Shown here: in pieces, positions 48,927 through 57,382 of the stretch
How positions within the stretch are numbered: the first letter of the stretch is position 1
Layout: each line of letters starts with the position of its first letter
DNA from: Methanococcoides alaskense
GTDB taxonomy: Archaea; Halobacteriota; Methanosarcinia; Methanosarcinales; Methanosarcinaceae
Reading direction: 5' to 3'
Length of the DNA stretch: 64,000 nucleotides
NCBI RefSeq assembly: GCF_027594145.1
Contig: NZ_JAQFFK010000001.1
Coordinates: 248,001-312,000 of the forward strand
Notes under the pieces: generated by a model
Told to the model about the DNA's origin: nothing
What the model saw: only the letters and a program-made list of their open reading frames with translations
Database searches by the model: none
Position numbers and translations under genes: made by a program

Positions 48927-49502
48927 ATGAAAGTCGTAGCAATTAATGGAAGTCCCAGAAAAGAAGGGAACACAGCAAAGCTCATAAAAAATGTATTTTC
49001 AAAACTTGAGGAAGAAGGAATTGAGACAGAAATTATCCAGCTTGGCGGCAACCCTGTCAGAGGTTGCATTGGCTGTATGAAGTGTTGGGAGAACAAGGAC
49101 AATCGCTGTATCATCAAGAACGACATGATCAATGATTGCATTGAAAAGATGATCGAAGCTGATGGGATCATAATTGGAACTCCTACATACTTTGCTGATG
49201 TCAATGCAGAAACTAAGGCTCTGATCGACAGAGCAGGTTTTGTATCTCTTGCAAACGATAACCTTTTCAAGCGTAAGGTTGGAGCTGCTGTTGTAGCTGT
49301 CAGGAGGGCAGGTGCAATTCATGCATTTGATTCCATAAATCACCTCTTTACAATTAACCAAATGTTGATCCCGGGTTCAAGGTACTGGAACATGGGTATC
49401 GGGCTTGCACCGGGAGATGTTGAATCTGATGAAGAAGGGATCCAGACAATGAAAATCCTCGGTGAGAATATGGCATGGTTGTTGAAGAAGATACAGGATT
49501 AA
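48927..49502 (+). CDS. Iron-sulfur flavoprotein (NADPH-dependent FMN reductase family)
   Basis: A 191-residue flavodoxin-fold protein. '[15 protein letters not shown]' binds FMN phosphate; the iron-sulfur motif C-x2-C-x2-C-x7-C is '[16 protein letters not shown]' near residues 47-62. Archaeal Isf proteins pass electrons from ferredoxin to oxygen or peroxide. The ATG at 48927 is chosen; an upstream in-frame ATG at 48912 adds five residues. Paralogue at 50774-51427; a decayed copy at 44488-44650. Confidence 0.88.
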   Translation: MKVVAINGSPRKEGNTAKLIKNVFSKLEEEGIETEIIQLGGNPVRGCIGCMKCWENKDNRCIIKNDMINDCIEKMIEADGIIIGTPTYFADVNAETKALIDRAGFVSLANDNLFKRKVGAAVVAVRRAGAIHAFDSINHLFTINQMLIPGSRYWNMGIGLAPGDVESDEEGIQTMKILGENMAWLLKKIQD

Positions 49503-49535
49503 AAAAGTAATACTAGTAATCAAAATTGTATTTTG

Positions 49536-49565
49536 CCACCATTTAAATGGTGGTTTTCTTTTATA
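49536..49565 (+). terminator. Terminator after the first flavoprotein
   Basis: CCACCATTTAAATGGTGG (49536-49553) is a perfect 18-base palindrome, followed by TTTTCTTTT. Confidence 0.75.
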
Positions 49566-49670
49566 TATTTTTATTAATTCTTAAAAATACAATTCAATCA
49601 CAAGACAGTGAAACTTTTTGTTGTCCCTTATGTTAATAAAAATTTACCGTTTTCCACGATCTCATAACAG

Positions 49671-49766
49671 TATACTTTTTGTTAGTGACTATGTGGAATG
49701 ATTGTATGAAGTATTTATACACATGTGCCCATTTTGTTGTAACGACAACTGTTGCTGCAACAACAA
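49671..49766 (+). promoter_or_regulatory. Promoter region of the radical SAM gene with HxlR-like and MarR-like palindromes
   Basis: Third HxlR copy, TAGT-G-ACTA at 49683-49691, within ATACTTTTTGTTAGTGACTA. TATA-like GTATTTATAC at 49711-49720. Downstream, TTGTTGT (49734-49740) and ACAACAA (49760-49766) form an outer inverted repeat, with CAAC-T-GTTG (49746-49754) inside. The TTGTTGT/ACAACAA pair recurs at the marR gene (51661-51675). Confidence 0.6.
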
Positions 49767-49851
49767 TGCTATGGAATTGGATATAATACAATTTGCTGGA
49801 AAACTTTTCCCACAAATTAGTGAAACTCATATATGAAGATACAGAGGAAAA

Positions 49852-50730
49852 ATGAAATACACAGGACCAATTTTTAGACCACCAATTGAGGCAAATACAG
49901 TCTTATTGCAAGTTACTGTTGGGTGTGCACATAATAAATGTACTTTTTGTACTATGTACAGAGGTACACAATTTTGTATTGAGCAAATTGATCAAATTGA
50001 AAATGATCTGAAAGAAGCTAAAGAAAGATATAGATCACTTAAGAGAATTTTTCTTCTGAATGGTGATGTTTTTGTTTTGAGTGCCAGAAGGCTTAAAGAA
50101 ATATCTAAAAAAATAATAGAATATTTCCCTGAGATGGAAACAATAACAATGTATGCACCAATACGAAATATCATCACAAAAACCGATGAAGAATTAAGGG
50201 AACTGCGGGATTTGAGAATTAATGATCTGTGGGTTGGTCTTGAAACTGGCAATGATGAGATATTAAAACGCTTTAATAAAGGTTCTACTCTGAAGGATTC
50301 ATATGAGCAATTAGAAAGATTGAATAATGCTGGGATTCGCCACAATGCTATCTTTATGCTCGGTACAGCAGGTAGAGGAAATGGTATTGAAGCTGCTATT
50401 GGTGCAGCGAAACTGATCAATAAAACAAAACCTCAATTTGTGGGGATCACTTCACTGGGTTTTTTTGACGGAAGTGAACTGACCAGAGAAGTAAAGGATG
50501 GCACTTTCATACCAGCAACTGAATTAGAAATTCTTGAGGAAGAGAAAAAGTTGATCGAATTAATAGAAGTGGAGAATATGCCATTTTATGGTAACCACCC
50601 TATAAATGCAACTAGTATTGCCGGGATAATTCCAAGAGACCGAGAAAAAATGATCGAGACAATAAATTATGCTGTTAAAACTGCCGGTGAAGAGTTCTTA
50701 AACAGCACAGCAGAGCGTTCAACACTATGA
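49852..50730 (+). CDS. Radical SAM protein
   Basis: A 292-residue protein with a Fe-S motif of spacing C-x4-C-x2-C ('VGCAHNKCTFCTMYR', residues 25-39 region), a variant also seen in B12-binding/radical SAM relatives ('CxxNKCxFC'). 'GLETGNDEILKRFNKG' is the SAM-binding beta strand region. Substrate unknown. Follows the promoter with two palindromes and is co-directional with the second flavoprotein 43 bases on. Confidence 0.85.
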   Translation: MKYTGPIFRPPIEANTVLLQVTVGCAHNKCTFCTMYRGTQFCIEQIDQIENDLKEAKERYRSLKRIFLLNGDVFVLSARRLKEISKKIIEYFPEMETITMYAPIRNIITKTDEELRELRDLRINDLWVGLETGNDEILKRFNKGSTLKDSYEQLERLNNAGIRHNAIFMLGTAGRGNGIEAAIGAAKLINKTKPQFVGITSLGFFDGSELTREVKDGTFIPATELEILEEEKKLIELIEVENMPFYGNHPINATSIAGIIPRDREKMIETINYAVKTAGEEFLNSTAERSTL

Positions 50731-50773
50731 CATTATAAAAAACACTCAAGATTTAAAGTATGGAGTTATCAAA

Positions 50774-51427
50774 ATGAAAGTAATCGCAATAAACGGAAGT
50801 CCAAGAAAAGAATGGAATACGGCAACTTTATTAGAAAAAGCTCTTGAGGGAGCAGCTTCAGAGGGTGCAGAAACAGAAATGATCCATCTTTATGACCTTA
50901 ACTTTAAGGGTTGTACAAGCTGTTTTGCCTGCAAATTAAAAGATGGAAAAAGTTATGGGAAATGTGCAATGAAGGACGATCTGACACCTATACTGGAAAA
51001 GTTGAAAGATGTTGATGCTGTGATACTTGGATCTTCCATCTATTTTATGAGTCAGACAGGTGAAATGAGATCGTTCATAGAACGCTTTTTCTTCCCATAT
51101 ATCGTTTATTCCCCGAACATGCCGTCACTCTATCCTAAAAAGATCCCTCTTGGCTACATATTTACAATGGGTGCTCCAGAAAGCCAATTTGAATCGTTTG
51201 GCAGTCAATTTATAGAAAAAAATGAAATGTTTGCAAAAATAGTTTTCGGATATTCTGAAACACTGTGCAGTTATGATGCATATCAGTTCAAAGATTATTC
51301 TAAGTATGTTTCATCCATGTTTGATCCTGTGGCAAAGGCTAAATGGCGAGAAGAAGTGTTCCCGCAAGACTGCGAAAAAGTATTTGAGATGGGAGTTGGG
51401 TTTGTTAAGCGACAAAAGAGTCTGTAA
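50774..51427 (+). CDS. Iron-sulfur flavoprotein, second copy
   Basis: A 217-residue flavodoxin-fold protein like that at 48927, with '[20 protein letters not shown]' at the N-terminus and Cys motif 'GCTSCFACKLKDGKSYGKC' (C-x2-C-x2-C-x10-C). Probably co-transcribed with the radical SAM gene. Ends before a terminator hairpin at 51517-51543. Confidence 0.85.
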   Translation: MKVIAINGSPRKEWNTATLLEKALEGAASEGAETEMIHLYDLNFKGCTSCFACKLKDGKSYGKCAMKDDLTPILEKLKDVDAVILGSSIYFMSQTGEMRSFIERFFFPYIVYSPNMPSLYPKKIPLGYIFTMGAPESQFESFGSQFIEKNEMFAKIVFGYSETLCSYDAYQFKDYSKYVSSMFDPVAKAKWREEVFPQDCEKVFEMGVGFVKRQKSL

Positions 51428-51516
51428 GCTCTCCCCATTTCAGATCTTGTGATCTAATTTCTTTTTATTGAAGGAAGGAAAACGTTCACTCTGAAAAGTA
51501 ATATTAGAGAAAGCTG

Positions 51517-51555
51517 GGGGTAGTTAAACAAGAACTATACCCCTTTTGTTTTCAA
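51517..51555 (+). terminator. Terminator after the second flavoprotein
   Basis: GGGGTAGTT (51517-51525) pairs with AACTATACCCC (51533-51543) with one bulge, followed by TTTTGTTTTC. Confidence 0.6.
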
Positions 51556-51637
51556 TTGCGGAATAACAATTTTCCTGCATATTCCGCCTCTATTATTACA
51601 GATTATTTTATAATTTTAGCAAAACTGCAGCAATATC

Positions 51638-51675
51638 CTTAAATATCATATTTTGAATTATTGTTGTCACAACAA
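51638..51675 (+). promoter_or_regulatory. Promoter and operator of the marR-MATE operon
   Basis: TATA-like CTTAAATATC at 51638-51647, then a perfect 15-base palindrome TTGTTGTCACAACAA at 51661-51675 close to the expected transcription start. Matches a repressor site of MarR type. Confidence 0.65.
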
Positions 51676-51711
51676 CAGTAGTCTAAACAACTAGTTCAAA
51701 AGGAGTAAAAT

Positions 51712-52215
51712 ATGGACAACATACCTATCGGAGCATTAATTTCAATGACCTATCGCAGTAATTTTGTGATGGTAAATACCAAGATGAAAGAACTCGGACT
51801 TTCTGCTGGCCAGTTCTTCGTGCTTATGGTGCTTTCACATGATCAGGGCATTACGCAGGACACACTTGCCTGGAGGCTTCTCATAGACAAAGGAAGTATT
51901 GCCCGGGCTGTCAAGATCCTTGAAGATAAAGGATTTATCAGACGTATTACCGATGAAAGTAACCGTCGAGCTGTACTTATTTATCTCACGGAAACCGGGG
52001 AGCAGCTTATCCCGGAAGTTCTCAAAATTGACCAGGAACTGGAAGAAACTACATTATCAGGATTAACTGAGGAAGAAAGGACACATGCGAAGGTACTGCT
52101 CCACAAAATGGCACAGAACAGTTATGAAGCTGCTTATGGTAAAAACGATAAGAAATGGAAGGAGTTTCCACTGAAAAGCTGTAACATGGTGCAAATACAA
52201 TTGGAAAAGGACTGA
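51712..52215 (+). CDS. MarR-family transcriptional regulator
   Basis: A 167-residue winged-helix protein: 'LGLSAGQFFVLMVLSHDQGITQDTLAWRLLIDKGSIARAVKILEDKGFI' region (residues 29-77, the HTH being TQDTLAWRLLIDKGSIAR), and wing 'RRITDESNRRAVLIYLTETGEQL'. Directly precedes the MATE exporter by 5 bases. A perfect palindrome TTGTTGTCACAACAA at 51661-51675 lies near its promoter and a similar one is upstream of the radical SAM gene at 49734-49766. Suggests a shared regulon responding to a toxic compound. Confidence 0.92.
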   Translation: MDNIPIGALISMTYRSNFVMVNTKMKELGLSAGQFFVLMVLSHDQGITQDTLAWRLLIDKGSIARAVKILEDKGFIRRITDESNRRAVLIYLTETGEQLIPEVLKIDQELEETTLSGLTEEERTHAKVLLHKMAQNSYEAAYGKNDKKWKEFPLKSCNMVQIQLEKD

Positions 52216-52220
52216 TAGAT

Positions 52221-53597
52221 ATGGATACTAAAAGCATGGATCTTGGAAATGACAAGATCTCAACAATTTTCTGGAAATATGCTATTCCCTCAATAGCTTC
52301 AATGTTAATAATGGCAGCTTATTTTGTGGCTGATGGTATCATTGTTGCCAGAGGAGTGGGCACTACTGCACTAGCAGCTGTTAATTTATCGATACCGCTC
52401 ATGATGGGAACAAATGCAATTATTCTGGCAATTTCTCTGGGTGCATCAATAATCATTTCCATCATGTTAGCCCAGAAAAAATACAAGGAAGCCAGTAATA
52501 TTTTCTCAGTTATTTTTGTCACAACCATCGTAATTGCAATCCTATTCACAGCAGTGGGATTGTATTTTGTTGAAGACATATCCTATGCAATAGGAGCCAC
52601 TGAAGAGATACATGGAATGGTACAGACATATCTGTCAGTTATCATGTATTTCATTGTCGCATTCTGTTTGCAGATCACATTGTCAAATGCTATAAGGAAT
52701 GATGGGAATCCAAATCTTGCGCTACTTAGTACTCTTGGTGGAAGTCTACTGAACATACCGCTTGATGTATTCTTTGTCTTTGTGCTTCACTGGGGACTTT
52801 TTGGAGCAGCATTAGCCACGGGAATGTCACAATTCATAGGTGCAGCAGTATTATTCACTCATTTCCTTCGAAAACAGGGACATTTACGTTTTGTATTGCC
52901 ACATTTTAGTTTGCCGATCATAAAAAGGATCGTTCACAATGCTATTCCACTGTTTATTGAAACCGTTTCAATAGCTATTTTCTTCGCTACCATGAACATT
53001 CTGGCTACTAAGTATTATGGAACTACCGGAGTATCTGCTTTTGCAATAGTCGGGGCTGTCTCAATGATATCAACAATGTTCTTTGTTGGGATCGGACAAA
53101 CAAATCAGCCTTTGATAAGTTATAACTATGGACATGGAAAACATAGTAGGATACATGATATTGTAAAGTATTCACTAAAAACAACAACTGTACTAAGTAT
53201 TGCAACAGCCGCTATCGTTGCGATATTCAGTGAACAGTTAGTTGGTGTGTATGTAAATGTATCTGCAGAACCTGAGCTTGTTTCATTGACAATCTTTGCA
53301 TTAAGACTCTATTCTATTGGCTATATATTTACAGCAATAAACATAGCATTAGTAAAATATTTCCAGTCTACTGAAGATCGTAGGTCATCTTTGGTATTAG
53401 CATCTCTGAGAGCTTTTGTTCTTCTCATTCCTGCTGCATTGATAGTTCCAAAGATATTCGGAGGAATGGGAATATGGTTAGTGATACCATCTGTGGAAAT
53501 TATGATCGCTATTCTTTCCGGGTTCATATATTGGAGATCTTTCTCTGCAAAAGATTTGATGGATCCTCAAACTCCACATTTCGATCTTGATGAATAA
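52221..53597 (+). CDS. MATE-family multidrug efflux transporter
   Basis: A 458-residue protein with about twelve membrane helices in two halves. 'KYAIPSIASMLIMAAYFVADGI' opens helix 1, and 'GMSQFIGAAVLFTHFL' and 'VGIGQTNQPLISYNYG' are in characteristic positions. Extrudes organic cations by Na+ or H+ antiport. Shares the marR promoter. Confident. Confidence 0.94.
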   Translation: MDTKSMDLGNDKISTIFWKYAIPSIASMLIMAAYFVADGIIVARGVGTTALAAVNLSIPLMMGTNAIILAISLGASIIISIMLAQKKYKEASNIFSVIFVTTIVIAILFTAVGLYFVEDISYAIGATEEIHGMVQTYLSVIMYFIVAFCLQITLSNAIRNDGNPNLALLSTLGGSLLNIPLDVFFVFVLHWGLFGAALATGMSQFIGAAVLFTHFLRKQGHLRFVLPHFSLPIIKRIVHNAIPLFIETVSIAIFFATMNILATKYYGTTGVSAFAIVGAVSMISTMFFVGIGQTNQPLISYNYGHGKHSRIHDIVKYSLKTTTVLSIATAAIVAIFSEQLVGVYVNVSAEPELVSLTIFALRLYSIGYIFTAINIALVKYFQSTEDRRSSLVLASLRAFVLLIPAALIVPKIFGGMGIWLVIPSVEIMIAILSGFIYWRSFSAKDLMDPQTPHFDLDE

Positions 53598-53697
53598 AGT
53601 AACACAAGTTCTTCGAGAAACTTTAGTAAGGAATATATTATGAAGCATTAGGGACAAGTTTTCATGAAGAACTTGTCCTATTAAATTTTAACAATAA

Positions 53698-54315
<618 letters not shown>

Positions 54316-54335
54316 ACAAGAATGGGGCGACTATA

Positions 54336-54719
54336 ATGCAAGAAAATTTAGAACAAAACAAGATAAATGCAATTGCGTTCTATAAAATGGCCTACCAAGG
54401 AAATCCCAGAAAAGCAACAGAAAAATACGTAGGAAAAGAATACATTCAGCACAATCCGTCGGTGGGAGATGGAATCGGAGAATTTATAAAATACTTTGAA
54501 AGGATGCAGGAGGAATATCCTGAGAAAAGCATCGAATTTGTGAGGGTTGTAGCAGAAGGTAATTTGGTTGCTCTGCATACACATCAGGTATGGCCAGGTA
54601 ACGAAGAATATGTTACAATGGATTTTTTTAGATTTGATGAATATGGAAAAATAGTAGAGCACTGGGACAGCATACAAAAAATTCCAGAAGGATCTGCGAA
54701 TGATAACGGCATGTACTAA
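54336..54719 (+). CDS. SnoaL-like (NTF2-fold) protein
   Basis: A 127-residue small alpha/beta barrel-like protein: 'EKYVGKEYIQHNPSVGDGIGEF' (one of two catalytic-type His, residue 40), 'EGNLVALHTHQVW', and 'MDFFRFDEYGKIVEHWDSIQ'. Members are hydrolases or isomerases of uncertain substrate. Follows the flavin/ferredoxin gene by about 20 bases, so may be in the same operon. Its TAA is in frame with the cas1 remnant that begins at once. Confidence 0.85.
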   Translation: MQENLEQNKINAIAFYKMAYQGNPRKATEKYVGKEYIQHNPSVGDGIGEFIKYFERMQEEYPEKSIEFVRVVAEGNLVALHTHQVWPGNEEYVTMDFFRFDEYGKIVEHWDSIQKIPEGSANDNGMY

Positions 54720-55043
54720 GATACTAATGATGTTAACAGGGTTGAGTATAGGAAGAAGAACACTTCTTGGGGATCTGTTTTTTTGGTTAAAGCAAGGGAA
54801 TTAAGCCATCAACTTGTAGGAAAGAGGAAAACGATCGAATTTAGTAAGCCTGCTTATGTGGTTGAAAGAGATGACTCTGATCTGTTGAGAAATAAGATTA
54901 TTGACATATCTTATGCCGAATGGAAGAAGGTGGGATTCTCAAAAGGTACGTTGCATTACATGAAGCAGAATGCCAAGAGTGACAAGCCATTTACTCTTAA
55001 TACTCATGTAATGGAGAGGTTAGAAACTTGGGGAGGATGTTAA
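54720..55043 (+). pseudogene. cas1: cas1 fragment (C-terminal third only)
   Basis: The frame is open from just after the SnoaL stop at 54719 and has no start codon for most of its length: DTNDVNRVEYRKKNTSWGSV, then FLVKARELSHQLVGKRKTIE, and so on to the stop. It matches the C-terminal third of type I/III-associated Cas1 ('ISYAEWKKVGFSKGTLHYMKQN' and 'DKPFTLNTHVMERLE', in parts). Cas1 normally has about 330 residues, so two thirds, including the catalytic Glu and His, are missing. A valine-start reading from 54783 (GTT/ATG absent) is not credible. It is a dead remnant, probably fused by deletion. Confidence 0.8.
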
Positions 55044-55044
55044 C

Positions 55045-55548
55045 ATGACTGAAACAGGCTATTATTGTCCCTCTTGCGGAAAGGGGGTTAAAACTCTAGA
55101 ATTATTTAATACAAATGCTACTGATGAGTTTATTAGTGAAACCATTTACTATTCATGTGGCCACAAACACATGAGAGATGAAATTAAAGTAAAAGCCTAT
55201 GGTTATGCTGAAATTTCTAGACAAAGGCTAAAAAGAGGAAAGACAGAACAAGGAAAAGCGAAAATAGAGATTGAGGAAAGATTGCAGCACAATGATCTCG
55301 ATAACTCAAATGAACCTGTACGGCATGTTGTATGCAAAGATCGAACAAACAGACCAACAAGCTGTTTTCAAGTTGTAAAATATTACTCAGGGACCATAAA
55401 GCATGTAGACTGCAAAACTAAAAAATGTGATAACGAATGGAGATATAATCAAGAAACATCTATCGAATGTTCATTTCATTTTGATGATTCATCCGGGTAC
55501 AAAATAACGTGCCTTAAGTGTGGAGCTAATATTGACACAAACGTCTAA
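55045..55548 (+). CDS. Cysteine-rich zinc-ribbon protein (167 aa), unknown function
   Basis: Zinc-binding patterns: 'YYCPSCGKG' (residues 7-15), 'YYSCGHKH' (36-43), and in the C-terminal half 'CKTKKCDNEW' and 'CLKCGANID'. Central Lys/Glu-rich region could be coiled coil. The ATG is one base after the cas1 remnant's stop, so it may be translated as part of the old operon. I do not recognise it; it could be a CRISPR-linked accessory or unrelated. Confidence 0.5.
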   Translation: MTETGYYCPSCGKGVKTLELFNTNATDEFISETIYYSCGHKHMRDEIKVKAYGYAEISRQRLKRGKTEQGKAKIEIEERLQHNDLDNSNEPVRHVVCKDRTNRPTSCFQVVKYYSGTIKHVDCKTKKCDNEWRYNQETSIECSFHFDDSSGYKITCLKCGANIDTNV

Positions 55549-55565
55549 TTATACATACTAAAAAG

Positions 55566-55598
55566 ATTCGAACCTCAAGCTTCCACGAAATACAAATG
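55566..55598 (+). repeat. Short repeat copy 1 near the cas1 remnant
   Basis: ATTCGAACCTCAAG then CTTCC then ACGAAATACAAAT (55567-55598). Copy 2 at 56528-56560 agrees at 26 of 32 compared bases at identical spacing, including 13 identical bases at the end. Too few copies for a CRISPR array; meaning unknown. Confidence 0.45.
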
Positions 55599-55705
55599 CT
55601 GCCTATCAGGACACATTCATCGATCAAAGCGAAAAAAGTTATAATCAAAAACAGATAAAGAATTAAACATCGGTTTTACCAGACGTTCAATTCCTCATTT
55701 TACTT

Positions 55706-56164
55706 TTAGTCTTTCCTGCGCTGGAAGAAGAATGCCAGGCTTAGAATTGCTGCTATTGGAAGTGCAATTGTTGGGAATTCTGGAATTTCAACTCCTCCTC
55801 CTTCATTAACTGTTACTGTGGTAGCATCAAAGTCTGTGTCTCCCGCATCATCGGTAACCCTGACAGCAACTACTCCTGTATGCACGTTATTCCATGTCCA
55901 CATAACGGTCTCGCCCGTGGCATCATCAAATACTCCATCGCCATCTATATCCCATTCCCATGAAACAATGAATCCATCCGGATCATAGGAACCCGATGCA
56001 TCCAAGGTTATGGATGAACCTACGACACCAACATATGGACCATTGGCATCTGGCACTGGTGGTTGGTTTATTAAAACACTGTTAGCAGTAACAATCCCTG
56101 CAGACATTGCCAGTAATATCAAGGATATTCCAAGACAAACAACCATATTCTTTTTAATTCTCAT
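55706..56164 (-). CDS. Exported PKD-domain protein with PEF-CTERM sorting signal
   Basis: A 152-residue exported protein. N-terminal signal peptide ('CLGISLILLAMSAGIVTA'), one PKD domain (residues 35-115, 'DASGSYDPDGFIVSWEWDIDGDGVFDD' in parts), then the C-terminal PEF-CTERM signal: PEF, a hydrophobic helix ('TIALPIAAILSLAFF') and RRKD. PEF-CTERM proteins are processed by an archaeosortase and anchored or released at the archaeal surface. Confidence 0.9.
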   Translation of the reverse strand: MRIKKNMVVCLGISLILLAMSAGIVTANSVLINQPPVPDANGPYVGVVGSSITLDASGSYDPDGFIVSWEWDIDGDGVFDDATGETVMWTWNNVHTGVVAVRVTDDAGDTDFDATTVTVNEGGGVEIPEFPTIALPIAAILSLAFFFQRRKD

Positions 56165-56736
56165 TTTTATTTCCCCATGAATTCATACTGAATCTGAGTT
56201 TTTTATATATGGTTTACATTTGTCTTGCAATGCACTATATTCTTTGTGAACCTGTGATTAGAACTTGGAGTACTTGAAAAGTTAACACTGTTAGCAAATA
56301 AAAATGCAATCATTTCATTCCTAGTTTAGCAATTAAATGCAACTAATTGTTTCACTCAATTGTAAAATACAACAAAATGTTCGTGTTGTTGCATTCCTCA
56401 TTATTTGAAATAAGGGTATTGGATAATATGTTAGGATAATTTTTATTGAACATTAAAAAAAGTAAATATTTTAAAAGGTTGCATTTTTGTGAGTTACCTA
56501 TATCCCCGATATATTGTGCGGGCCATTAAATTCGAACATCAAGAACTTACGAAATACAAATTTCTAATACTTATAGCTAAAAGTACCAGCTCCCCCATAT
56601 CTTGCTTTTTCAAAAATAATATATCAAATGGTTTTAAACGACCCTTAGTCCTGCACGTTCCATTTACCTCAATGACCCTGCAGAGGTCCCATAAGATGAA
56701 TTGCTAACCGAGGTGCAGATCCCTGTAAATAAAATT
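56165..56736 (+). other. 570-base intergenic region with an unassigned stretch
   Basis: AT-rich. Contains the second short repeat copy (56528-56560) and no convincing gene. A plus-strand 72-codon reading (56489-56707) has no ribosome binding site. It is bounded on the right by a strong plus-strand terminator at 56737-56760 with no obvious gene to end, which hints at an unannotated transcript. Confidence 0.4.
56528..56560 (+). repeat. Short repeat copy 2 near the cas1 remnant
   Basis: ATTCGAACATCAAG then AACTT then ACGAAATACAAAT. See copy 1 at 55566. Confidence 0.45.
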
Positions 56737-56760
56737 TGAGGGGTATTCCCCTCATTTTTT
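56737..56760 (+). terminator. Strong hairpin terminator without an assigned gene
   Basis: TGAGGGG (56737-56743) pairs with CCCCTCA (56748-56754) over TATT, followed by six T. It may end a plus-strand transcript or serve the minus-strand cupredoxin gene, whose stop lies at 56807. Confidence 0.7.
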
Positions 56761-56806
56761 GAGAAAAGTCAAGCTCTTAGTATCTATATCTTTCAAACCA
56801 GAGTGT

Positions 56807-57232
56807 TCAGGCTTCAACTATTACAGTTCCCTTCATGTATGGATGAATGGTACAGATATAATCGTAAGTTCCTGCCTCTTCAAAGGTCATACTGAATGAT
56901 TCTCCTTCGGCAAGTGTTCCTGAATCGAACATATCGTTGTTATCTGTGGCTGTATGTGGTGCTGTATCCAGATTTGTCCATGTAATTGTGTCCCCAACGG
57001 ATATGCGGATCTCCTCTGGAGCAAATTCGAAGTTTTCGATAATCACTTCTACAGTTGCTCCCATGTGCTCTTCTGTATCCATGTCCATGGTTTCATTGTC
57101 TTCTGCTTCGACAAGATCGGATACTTCATCTTCTACGATTTCTGGTTCGTCTATGATCTGTTCAGTGTTATCTGCACACCCAGCGACGAGGATCGCCGCA
57201 AGTAATACCAGCAATACAATTAGTTTGTTCAA
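56807..57232 (-). CDS. Cupredoxin (blue copper) lipoprotein
   Basis: A 141-residue exported copper protein. Signal peptide with lipobox 'LVAGCADN' (Cys near residue 19), a Glu/Asp-rich linker, then a plastocyanin-like domain with ligands in 'APHTATDN' (His), and 'CTIHPYMKG' (Cys, His, Met). It can carry electrons at the membrane. Divergent from the Rsm22-like gene across 50 bases. Confidence 0.9.
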   Translation of the reverse strand: MNKLIVLLVLLAAILVAGCADNTEQIIDEPEIVEDEVSDLVEAEDNETMDMDTEEHMGATVEVIIENFEFAPEEIRISVGDTITWTNLDTAPHTATDNNDMFDSGTLAEGESFSMTFEEAGTYDYICTIHPYMKGTVIVEA

Positions 57233-57382
57233 GATATTATTCCCCCATTTTATTCCTTAATAAAACTATCTTGGGTATCGGTGATATATATTTTGCTTCT
57301 AAAAAAGAATAGTTTCAGCATAAGATTTTTCAATTTTTCTTCAACAATGCTTTTATCATTTGGCATCGTTCCACTCCACAAG

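Noticed and set aside
54720-56560. A CRISPR array next to the cas1 fragment
   Set aside because: Only two similar 32-base segments 960 bases apart; no regular spacers or repeat series.
56489-56707. 72-residue plus-strand reading
   Set aside because: No ribosome binding site and no conserved pattern; it includes a stretch that recurs as a DNA repeat.
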